From: Methyloceanibacter sp. wino2
Lineage (GTDB): Bacteria; Pseudomonadota; Alphaproteobacteria; Rhizobiales; Methyloligellaceae
DNA: 64,000 nucleotides
Assembly (NCBI RefSeq): GCF_003071365.1
Contig: NZ_CP028960.1
Location: 2,586,501 to 2,650,500 of the forward strand
Reading direction: 5' to 3'
How positions within the stretch are numbered: the first letter of the stretch is position 1; every line of letters starts with the position of its first letter. The notes beneath the pieces are model-generated. The model was not told the origin of the DNA. It worked only from the letters and a program-made list of their open reading frames with translations, and did not search any database. The translations under genes and the position numbers were made by a program. Positions 8,985-18,185 of this stretch are shown piece by piece.

Positions 8985-10169
8985 ATGACGAACGACTCGC
9001 CTCAACCCTTTCCCTCAAAGATCAGCCAAAGCGCGACGCCCGCACGGGTACGCATCGCGCTCGCGATTTTGCTGCTCGGCGTCTTCGTGCTGATGCAGCT
9101 GCGGCTGGGGGAGGAGCCCGCATCCGGTGACGTCCTGGCTTGGCGGGACGATGGGCGGCTCCACGTCTTCGTGCATCCGGACTGCCCGCATTGCCATGAC
9201 GCGCGCGCGTTCCTCCGGGATCATCCTGAGATCGACTTCGACATTCATGACGTTTCAACACCGGCGAACGAACGGTTGTTCCGTGCGGTGGCACGAGACT
9301 ATGGCCTTTCCGAACGGGACCTCGGCGTCCCGCTTTTCATTTTCGGCGACCAGCACATGCTCGGCTTCGACCGTCCTGAAACGACGGGCGTGGAGCTGTT
9401 GGCGATGGTGCGCGGCGACGTGCAGGAGAACACGCAGTCAGCAGGCCATATCGATTTGCCGATCATCGGCACGATCGATCCAGACCGGTATTCATTGGCC
9501 GGCTTGGCGGTGATCATGGGGCTGGCCGACGGCTTCAACCCGTGCGCCATGTGGGTGTTGATCTATTTGATCTCGCTGATCGCGGGACTGAAGGACCGCG
9601 CGAAGATCTGGTGGCTGGTAGGGACCTTCGTGCTCACCTCGGGCATTCTTTATTTCCTGCTGATGACCGCCTGGCTCAACGTGTTCCTCGTGGTCGGATA
9701 TGTGCGGCCGCTCACCGAGTTCGTCGCGCTCCTCGCCATCGGGTTCGGCATCAGCCATCTCTATGAGCTGGCATGGACGCGCGGCGTGATCGAATGCGAG
9801 GTCGGTGACGTCGCGCAGCGGCAGCGGACCATGTCGCGCATCCGCGATGTGGTGGCGGCCCCTGTCGGTATCGTCAGTCTGGTGCTGATCGTCGGGCTGG
9901 CTTTCGCGGTGAACGCCATCGAGTTCGTCTGCTCGGCCGCGCTGCCGGCCATCTTCACGCACGTGCTGGCGCTAAGCGACGTCTCCACGTTCGGCTACTA
10001 CGCCTATATCGCGCTCTACGTCGTCTTCTTCATGCTGGATGATTTGATCATCTTCGGCTTGGCGGCCTTCGCCGTACAGAGCTTCGTCGACACGCGCTAT
10101 GCGGTGTTCAGCCGGTTCGCCGGCGGCCTGGTTCTGATCGGCCTCGGTTTCTGGATGCTGATGCGCTAG
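8985..10169 (+). CDS. Membrane protein with N-terminal CPHC glutaredoxin/thioredoxin-like domain
   Basis: 394 residues. A first transmembrane helix (about 24-42) is followed by a thioredoxin/glutaredoxin-like domain with the redox motif CPHC (HPDCPHCHDAR, near residues 67-70) and a cis-Pro region (GVPLFIF). The C-terminal half is a polytopic CcdA/DsbD-like domain starting DGFNPCAMW and containing a second conserved Cys region (IEFVCSAALP). By analogy with DsbD/CcdA it would move reducing equivalents across the cytoplasmic membrane to envelope thiols. The fusion order, soluble domain first and membrane domain second, is notable. The partner is unknown. Confidence 0.75.
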   Translation: MTNDSPQPFPSKISQSATPARVRIALAILLLGVFVLMQLRLGEEPASGDVLAWRDDGRLHVFVHPDCPHCHDARAFLRDHPEIDFDIHDVSTPANERLFRAVARDYGLSERDLGVPLFIFGDQHMLGFDRPETTGVELLAMVRGDVQENTQSAGHIDLPIIGTIDPDRYSLAGLAVIMGLADGFNPCAMWVLIYLISLIAGLKDRAKIWWLVGTFVLTSGILYFLLMTAWLNVFLVVGYVRPLTEFVALLAIGFGISHLYELAWTRGVIECEVGDVAQRQRTMSRIRDVVAAPVGIVSLVLIVGLAFAVNAIEFVCSAALPAIFTHVLALSDVSTFGYYAYIALYVVFFMLDDLIIFGLAAFAVQSFVDTRYAVFSRFAGGLVLIGLGFWMLMR

Positions 10170-10187
10170 GGCGCCTGTCAGAGACGC

Positions 10188-11120
10188 CTAGTAGAAGAGG
10201 CTGGAGACCGACTTCTCTTCCGCCGTGCGCGCAATGGCTTCGCCGAGCAGCGGGGCGATCGACAGGACGCGGATGTTGTGCGCGTTGATCACCGAGTCGC
10301 TGGGCATGATCGAATCGGTGATCACCAGCTCCTTCAACTGCGAGGCCATGACGCGGGCGATGGCGCCGCCGGACAGGACGCCGTGGGTGATGTAGCCGGT
10401 GACCTGCTTGGCGCCCTGTTTCAGAAGCGCTTCGGCCGCGTTCACCAGCGTGCCACCCGAATCGACGATGTCGTCCATCAGGATGCAGCTGCGTCCGGAT
10501 ACGTCGCCGATGACATTCATCACCTCGGACTCGCCAGGCCGCTCGCGGCGCTTGTCGACAATGGCGAGCGGCGCATCGATGCGCTTCGCAAGGCCGCGGG
10601 CGCGAACCACGCCGCCGACATCCGGCGAGACCACCATGAGGTCATCGTTCCCCATGACCTCCTTGATGTCACCGACCAGCACGGGCGCGGCGAACAAATT
10701 GTCGGTCGGAATGTCGAAGAAGCCCTGGATCTGGCCCGCGTGAAGGTCGAGCGTCAGAACGCGATCGGCGCCGGCGCGAACGATCATGTTCGCGACGAGC
10801 TTCGCGGAGATGGGCGTCCGGGGCCCCGGTTTCCGGTCCTGCCGCGCGTAGCCGAAATAGGGGATGACCGCCGTGATGCGCCGCGCGGACGCCCGCTTCA
10901 GCGCATCGCACAGGATCAGGAGTTCCATGAGGTGATCGTTGGCCGGCGCCGAGGTCGACTGGATGATGAAGACATCCTCGCCCCGGACGTTCTCCTGGAC
11001 TTCGACGAATATCTCCTTGTCCGCAAACCGTCGGACAACGCAGCGCGCAAGTGGCGTATCGAGATAGTTGGAGATTGCCTCAGCGAGAGGGCGGTTGCTG
11101 TTGCCTGCAACCAGTTTCAT
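10188..11120 (-). CDS. prs: Ribose-phosphate pyrophosphokinase
   Basis: 310 residues. It has the N-terminal MKLVAGNSN, the catalytic/ATP loop around GYARQDRK, the pyrophosphate-binding [11 protein letters not shown], and the PRPP motif [13 protein letters not shown]. It makes PRPP from ribose 5-phosphate and ATP for nucleotide, His and Trp synthesis. The conserved catalytic His-Asp elements and the length match class I bacterial enzymes. It lies as a single unit 19 bp from the convergent membrane gene, downstream of the lgt-to-lipoprotein group on the same strand. Confidence 0.97.
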   Translation of the reverse strand: MKLVAGNSNRPLAEAISNYLDTPLARCVVRRFADKEIFVEVQENVRGEDVFIIQSTSAPANDHLMELLILCDALKRASARRITAVIPYFGYARQDRKPGPRTPISAKLVANMIVRAGADRVLTLDLHAGQIQGFFDIPTDNLFAAPVLVGDIKEVMGNDDLMVVSPDVGGVVRARGLAKRIDAPLAIVDKRRERPGESEVMNVIGDVSGRSCILMDDIVDSGGTLVNAAEALLKQGAKQVTGYITHGVLSGGAIARVMASQLKELVITDSIMPSDSVINAHNIRVLSIAPLLGEAIARTAEEKSVSSLFY

Positions 11121-11286
11121 GCTCTTGTTCCCCGAAACCCAGCCAATGTGACGTCAGCCGAGGGCCTCCGACACACCCGGGCCGCTTTTAACAAGCGTGT
11201 GGCACCTCTGTAAACGTTCGAAGTTATCCATGCCCAGTTGTTATGGTCGCGGGCCGGGCGGCAGGGGCGCCGGAGACCCTTGGGCG

Positions 11287-12288
11287 TCATTGAACCAGCT
11301 TCTTGATGCCGGGCACGGCGGCGCCGGCCGCGGCGTCGGCAATCGAGCCCCACGGACCGTTCAGCGAGCCTTTCGGGATGACGTTCTCCTGGGTCACGGT
11401 GCCTTTGACCTTGCCGCTCGGCTCCAGAACGCGCCAATCGATGCGGATTTTTTCCTTCGAAAGCCCAGCGGTGGTCAGCTTCACCGTGCCGTTGACCGTG
11501 TAGACGTTCGAGCCCCGGGTCACGACTTTGACCCCGGAGCTGCGGAGCTTCTTCTGAAGGGCCGAGGCCAGACTGCGGCTGCCATCGCCCGGGGCGCCCG
11601 AGACGGACCCGATTTTGACGCCCGAGGGTTTCGGGCCGGAAGCCGTGCGGGAGTTCGACGCGGCCGCTGCCCCCGTGGCGGCTGCGGCTCCGGTCGCCGC
11701 CGCGGTGCGGCCCGTAAAGGAGGAGGAAGACGGCGAAGAGGAGGAGCTGGCGGTGGGCTTCGCAGCACCGCCCCCACGTCCGCCCGGCAGGTTCGCAGCC
11801 AATTGCGAGGCCGTGCTGTTGGCGATGTTGGCCATGGCCGTGGAGTTCAACCCGCGCCAGGGATTGGCGCTGGATCCCCCGGACACGACCTCCTCGCCTG
11901 AGACCCGGGTGACGCGCTTGCCCGCCGCGTCGTCCACGTCCCACACATAAGAGATCCTGGAGCGGCTGCCTTCGGCGGCCGTCAGGAGGTAGCCCCGAAG
12001 CGTGTATTCCGCCTCGGCGGAACCGCTGGGGAGGATGGTGAGATTGCGATCGGCCCCGGCAGTTTGAAGCGCCTGGGTCAGCTGGCTTGTCACGTTCTTG
12101 GGCGGACCGACAACGGGGCCCATGGCGATCTTCGGGGAACTGGCGAACAAGCCGCCGGCGCCCTGCATGATGTTGCCCATGCCCGAACCGCCGCCGCAGC
12201 CTGTCAGAGACAGCGCGGCCGCGAGTAGCGCGGCTGCCGTCAGGACGAAGCCCAGGGCGTGTGTCGTTCTGTATCGCTTAGCGGCCAA
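11287..12288 (-). CDS. Putative lipoprotein with Ser/Ala-rich linker
   Basis: Function not recognised. The preferred start is TTG at 12288, preceded by GAGGGAGCG. It gives a classic lipoprotein signal peptide: basic AAKRYR, a hydrophobic Ala/Leu core and the lipobox LTGC. The frame itself runs to 12417, and a GTG slightly upstream is possible. The mature protein has an N-terminal domain (about 60-150), a low-complexity Ser/Ala/Thr/Gly linker (near 160-220) and a C-terminal domain (about 235-330) containing VYTVNGTVKL and RIDWRVLEPSGKVKGT. The two domains look distantly similar to each other. It follows pgeF on the same strand. Confidence 0.7.
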   Translation of the reverse strand: MAAKRYRTTHALGFVLTAAALLAAALSLTGCGGGSGMGNIMQGAGGLFASSPKIAMGPVVGPPKNVTSQLTQALQTAGADRNLTILPSGSAEAEYTLRGYLLTAAEGSRSRISYVWDVDDAAGKRVTRVSGEEVVSGGSSANPWRGLNSTAMANIANSTASQLAANLPGGRGGGAAKPTASSSSSPSSSSFTGRTAAATGAAAATGAAAASNSRTASGPKPSGVKIGSVSGAPGDGSRSLASALQKKLRSSGVKVVTRGSNVYTVNGTVKLTTAGLSKEKIRIDWRVLEPSGKVKGTVTQENVIPKGSLNGPWGSIADAAAGAAVPGIKKLVQ

Positions 12289-12496
12289 CCGCTCGCTCCC
12301 TCGTTGGCTGCACACGGTTTTGCGCGCTGCGCGCGTGCGCTCCCAACGTCGTTTCCAACCAGTGTTCTTTTGGCGGGGCCAACGTCTCAAGCCGGCCAGA
12401 TTGATAATTCCGGCCAACCATACTTGGCAGGCCCCGAGGGCGTCCAGACGCCCCGCCCGTCCCGGAGCCGACGGATCAGTCTATGGTGAATCCTAA

Positions 12497-13282
12497 TCAG
12501 GTAAGCACGATGGCGGAAATTTGGCGGCCATAATCTGCCTCGCCGTGATGTTGCGACCGGCGATAGCTGTAAAGGCGGGTTTCGTCGTAATAGGTGCAAA
12601 TCCCGAGATCGTAGATATTGCTTACGCCGGCCCGGTCCAGCCGGTCGGCGACATAGGCGGGCAGGTCGAAATGCGGTTCCCCGGTGCCTTCGTCATTGGC
12701 GAAGAAGGCCTCGGCATCGGGCTCGGTTTCGAGGAAGCGGGCCTTGTAGTCCTCGCCCACCTCATAGGCTCCCTGGCTGATGGCGGGGCCAATCGCGGCG
12801 ACGATCCGGTCCGGTGCGGCGCCGAGCCCCGTCATGGCCTGGACCGTGGCCTCGACGATCCCGGTGAAGGCGCCGCGCCAGCCCGCATGGGCCGCGCCGA
12901 CAACACGCGCTTCTGGGTCGCATAGAAGCACCGGGGCGCAGTCCGCCGTGACGATCCCGACGACGATGCCCGGTGTGGCGGTGACCACCGCGTCGGCTTC
13001 GGGGCGCGTGTCGGTCGCCCAGGTCTCGTCGGCCACGGCGGCGATGTTGGTATGCTTTTGATACACGGTCGCGAGCTTGTCTGGCGTCGCGCCCAGCAGC
13101 CTTGCGACGCGTGTCCGGTTCTCCGTGACGGCGTCGGGTGCGTCTTTCGAGCCCACGCCGCAGTTCAGAGATTCATAGAGACCTTCCGAGACCCCTCCGA
13201 GCCGCGTGAAGAACCCGTGGTCGATGCCGTCGATCTCGGCGAGAGTGCGGGCCTGAATTCTGAGTTTGTCGTCGGTGATCAT
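12497..13282 (-). CDS. pgeF: Peptidoglycan editing factor/purine nucleoside phosphorylase (YfiH/DUF152)
   Basis: 261 residues. The copper-oxidase-like family is recognised by DHGFFTRLGGVSEGLY at the start, LNCGVGSKD, the metal-site TADCAPVLL and HAGWRGAFTG, and the C-terminal YSYRR. Members have been assigned both peptidoglycan editing (PgeF) and purine nucleoside phosphorylase activity. The gene ends an lgt-midA-pgeF row, a common alphaproteobacterial order, with an 18-bp gap to midA. Confidence 0.9.
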   Translation of the reverse strand: MITDDKLRIQARTLAEIDGIDHGFFTRLGGVSEGLYESLNCGVGSKDAPDAVTENRTRVARLLGATPDKLATVYQKHTNIAAVADETWATDTRPEADAVVTATPGIVVGIVTADCAPVLLCDPEARVVGAAHAGWRGAFTGIVEATVQAMTGLGAAPDRIVAAIGPAISQGAYEVGEDYKARFLETEPDAEAFFANDEGTGEPHFDLPAYVADRLDRAGVSNIYDLGICTYYDETRLYSYRRSQHHGEADYGRQISAIVLT

Positions 13283-13300
13283 TGGAATGTGCTCAACGTC

Positions 13301-14428
13301 TCATGCACTGTTTTCGAAAGCAGGGGGCGCCGGGAGGTCATTACTCGTGATCGCGAGCGCTTTGAAAAGCACGCCCATAGCCGCAGGGTCGACCAGACGC
13401 TCCGCCCCCGCCAGGAGCGCTTCACGCTGCTCCGGGGTTGCATCCCGGCACAGGCGTTCGAGCCGAGCCTCCAGGCCAAGCTCCAACAGGAGTGCGCGTT
13501 GCAGTTTGGGACCATAGGCGGCGAGCCCTGCGCCGCGCACCGCATCCTTCAATGCGCCGAAATCCACATGGGCCGTGAGGTCCACAGCGCCCGGCGCTTC
13601 GAGGGGATCGACGAATTTGTGCCGGGAGATGGCCTGGAGCGTATCGCCGCATTCGGTCGCCTCGTGGCCGTAGTCGACGATCAGCGCCGCGAGCGGGGCA
13701 ACCTCGGCCTTGGCCGCAAGGGCGGCGACCACTGCGTTGGCCGCGGGCCTCACTTCGAGGATCGACCCATCCGGTAGCTGCTGCAGCTCGGCGTTGCGGC
13801 GCAGGCTCTCGACGGGGAGGGTGGGGCCGTCGCAAAACTCGAACCCGCCATTGGCGGCGATGCGTATACAGCGTTCGCGCCACTCGCCATCCCGCCAGAT
13901 GAGCTGCCGGATGGGCAGGGCATCGATGAACTCGTTGGCGAGCGCGATGAGCGGGCCCGCCGGTACGGTCTCGATGGTGTCGTGCCACGAGATCTCGACG
14001 CCGGAGCCGGCGAGGGCTTCTTCCTGCGCGCGGCGGAGCGGTTGGCTGGTCTCGACGAGGGCGACATGCACGGTGTCCATGAAGCCGGGCAGGCGCCGCA
14101 GGGCGCGTAACGCGTCGGCCATCAGCGTGCCGCGTCCCGGTCCGAGTTCGGCGAGGACTACGGGGTGAGGCGAGCCCATCGATTGCCAGACGGCGTAGGC
14201 CCACAGTCCGAGCAGTTCGCCGAACAGCTGGCTGACTTCGGGGGCGGTGATGAAGTCGCCGGCAGCCCCGATCGGTTGCTTCGAGGGATAGTAGCCGGCC
14301 GTCGCGTCGGCGAGGCACACATCCATGTAGCGCTCCACGCTGATCGGACCGATCCGCGCGATCTGCGCTTTCAGGCGCACGCTGAGCAGCGTGCTCTCCA
14401 TGCTGGTCGGTGTCCGCATCGGCGCCAT
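13301..14428 (-). CDS. MidA/NDUFAF7-family SAM-dependent methyltransferase
   Basis: 375 residues. SAM-binding motif I is LAELGPGRGTLMADAL, and the family-specific N-terminal ADATAGYYPSKQPIGAAGDFITAPEVSQLFGELLG is complete. Mitochondrial NDUFAF7 methylates an arginine of a complex I subunit during assembly, and bacterial members are thought to act similarly. It lies 11 bp after lgt and 18 bp before pgeF on the minus strand, so the three are likely one transcript. Confidence 0.9.
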   Translation of the reverse strand: MAPMRTPTSMESTLLSVRLKAQIARIGPISVERYMDVCLADATAGYYPSKQPIGAAGDFITAPEVSQLFGELLGLWAYAVWQSMGSPHPVVLAELGPGRGTLMADALRALRRLPGFMDTVHVALVETSQPLRRAQEEALAGSGVEISWHDTIETVPAGPLIALANEFIDALPIRQLIWRDGEWRERCIRIAANGGFEFCDGPTLPVESLRRNAELQQLPDGSILEVRPAANAVVAALAAKAEVAPLAALIVDYGHEATECGDTLQAISRHKFVDPLEAPGAVDLTAHVDFGALKDAVRGAGLAAYGPKLQRALLLELGLEARLERLCRDATPEQREALLAGAERLVDPAAMGVLFKALAITSNDLPAPPAFENSA

Positions 14429-14439
14429 GGTGCCGTCCG

Positions 14440-15267
14440 TCAGGCCGCGAGGGCCGCCTTCCGCCGGGCGCGCCAGATGAGCCAGACCCCGATGAGAAAC
14501 ATCGGAATCGAATAGGCCATGCCCGGTGTGAGAATTCCGATGTCGAGAGGATGTCCGGGATGCGGTTCGCGCGCGACCTCCTCGATGACGGAGCGGAATA
14601 TCCCATAGAAGATGAGAAAAAGGCCGAACACGGTGCCGGGCCGGTTCAGTTCCTTATAATAGTGTGTGGCGATCCGCAGGATGATGAACAGGACGACGCC
14701 CTCGAGTGCGGCCTCGTAGAGCTGGCTCGGGTGCCGGGGCAGATCGTCCACACCGGGAAAGACCATGGCCCAGGGCACGTCGGTGGGACGGCCATAGACT
14801 TCCGAATTGATGAAGTTCGCGATGCGCCCGAAGAACAGGCCGAAGGGCGTGGCCGCCGAGGCAATGTCGCCGAGCGAGAGCGGGTTGATCCCTTGGGCCC
14901 TGGCGAAGAGATAGACGGCGGTCACGACGCCGAGCAGCCCACCATGGAAGGACATACCGCCGTTCCAGATGGCCGGAATTTGCGCCGGGTTCTGCCAAAA
15001 GAAGCTGGGCTCGTAGAACAACACAAAGCCGAGGCGTCCGCCCACCACGATGCCGAGCGTGATCCAGAGCAGGAAGTCGTCCGCCTGGCGCACCGTCATG
15101 GGTGGGTTGCCGTTCCACAGATCGGCGCGGGAGACGATCCGGCGCCCGTAGAGCCAGCCCGCGAGGATGCCCGCGAGATAGGCCAAGCCGTACCATCGGA
15201 CCGAGACGGGTCCGACCGAGAAGGCCACGGGATCGACGACGGGGAAGGGGATGACGAAAAGCTGCAT
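14440..15267 (-). CDS. lgt: Prolipoprotein diacylglyceryl transferase
   Basis: 275 residues with about seven hydrophobic segments. The Lgt signature GRIANFINSEVYGR contains the invariant Arg, Asn and Gly residues, and an early YGLAYLAG with His/Arg-bearing loops is also present. Lgt attaches diacylglycerol to the lipobox Cys of prolipoproteins in the inner membrane. It is the first gene of the lgt-midA-pgeF unit, and the next gene on the strand encodes a predicted lipoprotein substrate. Confidence 0.96.
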   Translation of the reverse strand: MQLFVIPFPVVDPVAFSVGPVSVRWYGLAYLAGILAGWLYGRRIVSRADLWNGNPPMTVRQADDFLLWITLGIVVGGRLGFVLFYEPSFFWQNPAQIPAIWNGGMSFHGGLLGVVTAVYLFARAQGINPLSLGDIASAATPFGLFFGRIANFINSEVYGRPTDVPWAMVFPGVDDLPRHPSQLYEAALEGVVLFIILRIATHYYKELNRPGTVFGLFLIFYGIFRSVIEEVAREPHPGHPLDIGILTPGMAYSIPMFLIGVWLIWRARRKAALAA

Positions 15268-15496
15268 GGTGCCTCAGGTAGATTAGTCGTGGCGACCCTC
15301 GGCTGCAGGTCCACCCCTGTCAAGCGCGCCCTTTGCCCTCAACGATGTGCCCCCGACGATATGCCGCCGACGGAGCGCTCTCGTCCGCTTGCCTCTGTTG
15401 GCGCGCTACGCAATAGTCCGCGCAAATGACAGTTTCGCTAAGCGGGGATCCGGCTTAAGTGCGGGTCTCGCATCACATTTTCGGAGGTTGCGTGCC

Positions 15497-15760
15497 ATGA
15501 CGCAGACCAGCGGGCGCTTGTTTGACGAGTTGGGTAAGCTTCTGACCGACGCGGTCGGCGCGGCCGACGGCGTGCGGCAGGAGGTTGAGGGTGTGATGCG
15601 CGGTCAGGCCGAGCGAATCTTGAATGAACTCGATGTGGTGCAGCGTGAGGAGTTCGAGGCCGTCAAAGCCATGGCGCAGAAGGCCCGCGAAGAAAACGAG
15701 ACCCTGAAAGCCCGTATCGCCGTGCTTGAGTCCAAGCTAGCTGTGGATAACCCGGGATAA
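15497..15760 (+). CDS. ubiK: Ubiquinone biosynthesis accessory factor UbiK (BMFP domain)
   Basis: 87 residues from the ATG at 15497, which has a GGAGG site; the frame upstream to 15347 is not conserved. The protein is a small amphipathic helix followed by a coiled coil (EFEAVKAMAQKAREENETLKARIAVLESKL), the BMFP/YqiC pattern. UbiK supports aerobic ubiquinone synthesis in the UbiJ-UbiK lipid-binding complex. It is divergent from lgt. Confidence 0.85.
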   Translation: MTQTSGRLFDELGKLLTDAVGAADGVRQEVEGVMRGQAERILNELDVVQREEFEAVKAMAQKAREENETLKARIAVLESKLAVDNPG

Positions 15761-15952
15761 CGCTTGGCGGAGAGTCGAGTCGAGTCTCCGATTAATCCAC
15801 AGATTTCTCGGCTCATCCACAGCAATTCGACGCTCGGCGACTCAGGTGCCGTTTTGTGCGCGGACTCGCCGGGATATAACTGATTCATCTACTGATTCGC
15901 GGTTGCTGTTTCTTGTGCGCGGACCCCCTCAACGCGGGCCGAGAGGATACGC

Positions 15953-16450
15953 ATGGCTTCGATCGAAGCGACTTACGACCACTTCACAAATCCCGTGGAC
16001 ATGGTGGAGCAGATTGCCACCATCCGCGACTGGAGTTTCGAACGCAGCACCCCCGACGAGCTGTCCCTGACAGTCGCCGGGTCCTGGTGCGACTACCATG
16101 TCTCGTTGAATTGGCGAGAAGATCTGGAAGCGCTGCATCTTGCATGCGCCTTCGACTTCCGGGCGACGCACGCGAGGATCCCGGAGGTCTACCGGCTCAT
16201 GGCCAATATCAATGAGCAGCTTTGGCTGGGGCACTTCGATCTGTGGCGGCAGGACGGCATGCTGCTGTACCGCAACGGATTGTTGCTGGCGGGGGCCAAG
16301 ACCCATGTCGGGCAATGCGAGGGTCTGCTGACCGCGGCGCTCGAAGCCTGCGAGCGCTACTACCAGAGTTTCCAGTTCGTGCTGTGGGCTGGGAAGAGCG
16401 CCGAAGAGGCGCTCGCGGCCACGATGCTCGAGACGCAAGGCACCGCTTAG
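15953..16450 (+). CDS. YbjN-domain protein
   Basis: 165 residues with a good ribosome site (GAGAGGA). The YbjN fold is recognised from DYHVSLNWREDLEALHLACAFD, the VYRLMANINEQLWLGHFDLW helix and LLYRNGLLL. The family is structurally related to type III secretion chaperones, but its role is unresolved. The YbjN-then-proC order is common in alphaproteobacteria; proC starts about 100 bp downstream. Confidence 0.85.
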   Translation: MASIEATYDHFTNPVDMVEQIATIRDWSFERSTPDELSLTVAGSWCDYHVSLNWREDLEALHLACAFDFRATHARIPEVYRLMANINEQLWLGHFDLWRQDGMLLYRNGLLLAGAKTHVGQCEGLLTAALEACERYYQSFQFVLWAGKSAEEALAATMLETQGTA

Positions 16451-16551
16451 CAGGAAACAGTCAGCCACTATCGGCTTTGGGCGTGACCGGACACCGGGCG
16501 GCTGCTTAGATGGCCGGGAACGACAGGTGTTCCGATGAGGCAGGACCAAGC

Positions 16552-17373
16552 ATGACGATTGCCTTGAACGGCCCTTTGCTCCTGGTGGGCGCGGGCAAGA
16601 TGGGCGGGGCGTTGCTCGAGGGCTGGCTGGCCCGCGGCCTCGACCCCAAGACCGTCTTTATCCAGGACCCGGCGCTGCCGGAGAGCATCGGCGAATTGGT
16701 GGCCGGCCATGGGATCGTCGCAGGCGCGGCGCCGCGTCTGCCGCAACCGCCCGCCGTCATCGTCCTCGCCGTGAAGCCTGCCCTTGCCGGTGAGGTTTTG
16801 AGCGTCATCGCGCCGTCGGTCGGTGCCGAGACGGTTGTCCTGTCTATTGCGGCGGGGCGGACGCTCGAAAGTCTTGCCGATCCCCTGCCGGAGACCTGCG
16901 CCGTGGTGCGCGCCATGCCCAATACGCCGGCGGCCGTCGGCGAGGGGATCACGGTGTGCGTCGCCAATGCCCATGTGAGCGAACCCCAGAGACAGATGTG
17001 CGAGACGCTGCTCGCAGCCGTCGGCGATGTGGTGTGGGTCGACGAGGAAGCGCTGATGGATGCCGTGACGGCCGTCTCGGGCAGCGGTCCGGCCTATGTC
17101 TTCCACCTCGTCGAGTCCATGGAGCAGGCAGGGCTGGAAGCGGGGCTGCCGCCGGAGCTCGCCGCGCGGTTGGCGCGCGCGACTGTGGCGGGCGCCGGTG
17201 CGCTGCTGAAGCAGTCCGAACACGACGCCACGACGCTGCGGACCAACGTGACCTCGCCCAATGGCACGACGGCGGCGGCGCTCGAAGTGCTCATGGAAGA
17301 GGACGCGCTGAAGAAGCTTTTGGCGCGCGCGGTGGCGCAGGCTGCGAAACGGTCGCGGGAGTTGTCGTCCTGA
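16552..17373 (+). CDS. proC: Pyrroline-5-carboxylate reductase
   Basis: 273 residues from the ATG at 16552; the frame extends 42 bp upstream but homologues start here. The NAD(P)-binding motif is LLVGAGKMGGALLEGW. AVKPALA and RAMPNTPAAVGEG follow, and the C-terminal family signature covers VTAVSGSGPAYVF and LRTNVTSPNGTTAAAL. The enzyme catalyses the last step of proline synthesis. Confidence 0.95.
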   Translation: MTIALNGPLLLVGAGKMGGALLEGWLARGLDPKTVFIQDPALPESIGELVAGHGIVAGAAPRLPQPPAVIVLAVKPALAGEVLSVIAPSVGAETVVLSIAAGRTLESLADPLPETCAVVRAMPNTPAAVGEGITVCVANAHVSEPQRQMCETLLAAVGDVVWVDEEALMDAVTAVSGSGPAYVFHLVESMEQAGLEAGLPPELAARLARATVAGAGALLKQSEHDATTLRTNVTSPNGTTAAALEVLMEEDALKKLLARAVAQAAKRSRELSS

Positions 17374-17489
17374 GGCGTCTCCCGCGCGTGGTGAAACGTC
17401 GGGCCTCCCGTCTTTCGATGGCCACGAAATCGGCCTATCGTCTCTTTCAACAAGACGCCGAAACGAGTGTCCCATAGAGGAGTACGGCC

Positions 17490-18173
17490 ATGTTCGAGGA
17501 ATTCTCCAGACGGAACCGGGCGGTGATGGCGGCCATGTCGCTCGCGGCCAAGCGCGATTGGGGTGACGTCGGCCTCAACGATATCGCCAAGGAAGCAAAT
17601 CTGACCATCGCGGACCTGCGCCGGGAGTTCGTCTGCAAGAACGAGATCCTGCGCGCGTTCCAAACCGAGGTCGATGCTCAGGTTCTGGCTCGGACCAAAC
17701 CCGCCGGACCCGACGACACCGTTCGCGATCAGGTGTTCGAGGCTTTGATGACGCGCTTCGAGGTGATGGCGCCGCACAAAGAGGCGCTGAAGCGCATTGC
17801 GGCCTATCTGCGCTGCCGGCCGGGCGAGGCCTCGATGTTCGCGTGCTCGCGGATGGTGACGCAGTATTGGACGCTTGCGAATGCTGGCGCGAAGCTCGAT
17901 GGTCCGACGGCCTTGGTGCGCATCGCCGGCCTGTCCGCCGTCTACGGCAAGGCGTTCAGCACTTGGCTCGACGACGACTCGCCGTCGCTGGACAAGACCA
18001 TGGCGACGCTCGATCGCGGTCTGACGAACGGGGAGCGCGGCATGCAAAGCCTCGAGAAGGCCTGCGAGACCGTGTGCGGGCTCGTGCGCGGCTTGAAGCG
18101 GAACTTCGGAGGTAAGGGCACGCCCGACGGCAAGCCATCACCCGATTCCGGACCGGTTCCGTCCTCTGCTTAA
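17490..18173 (+). CDS. TetR-like regulator
   Basis: 227 residues. The first 50 residues form a TetR-type helix-turn-helix (VGLNDIAKEANLTIADLRREF), in the pattern shared by TetR and by COQ9-like proteins. The rest is a helical ligand-binding-like domain with a disordered Gly/Pro/Ser-rich C-terminus. The start has an AGAGGAG site. The ligand is unknown. It lies 116 bp after proC. Its position near ubiK makes a COQ9-type role in ubiquinone synthesis conceivable, but this is only a suggestion. Confidence 0.65.
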   Translation: MFEEFSRRNRAVMAAMSLAAKRDWGDVGLNDIAKEANLTIADLRREFVCKNEILRAFQTEVDAQVLARTKPAGPDDTVRDQVFEALMTRFEVMAPHKEALKRIAAYLRCRPGEASMFACSRMVTQYWTLANAGAKLDGPTALVRIAGLSAVYGKAFSTWLDDDSPSLDKTMATLDRGLTNGERGMQSLEKACETVCGLVRGLKRNFGGKGTPDGKPSPDSGPVPSSA

Positions 18174-18185
18174 AGGCTCCATGCG

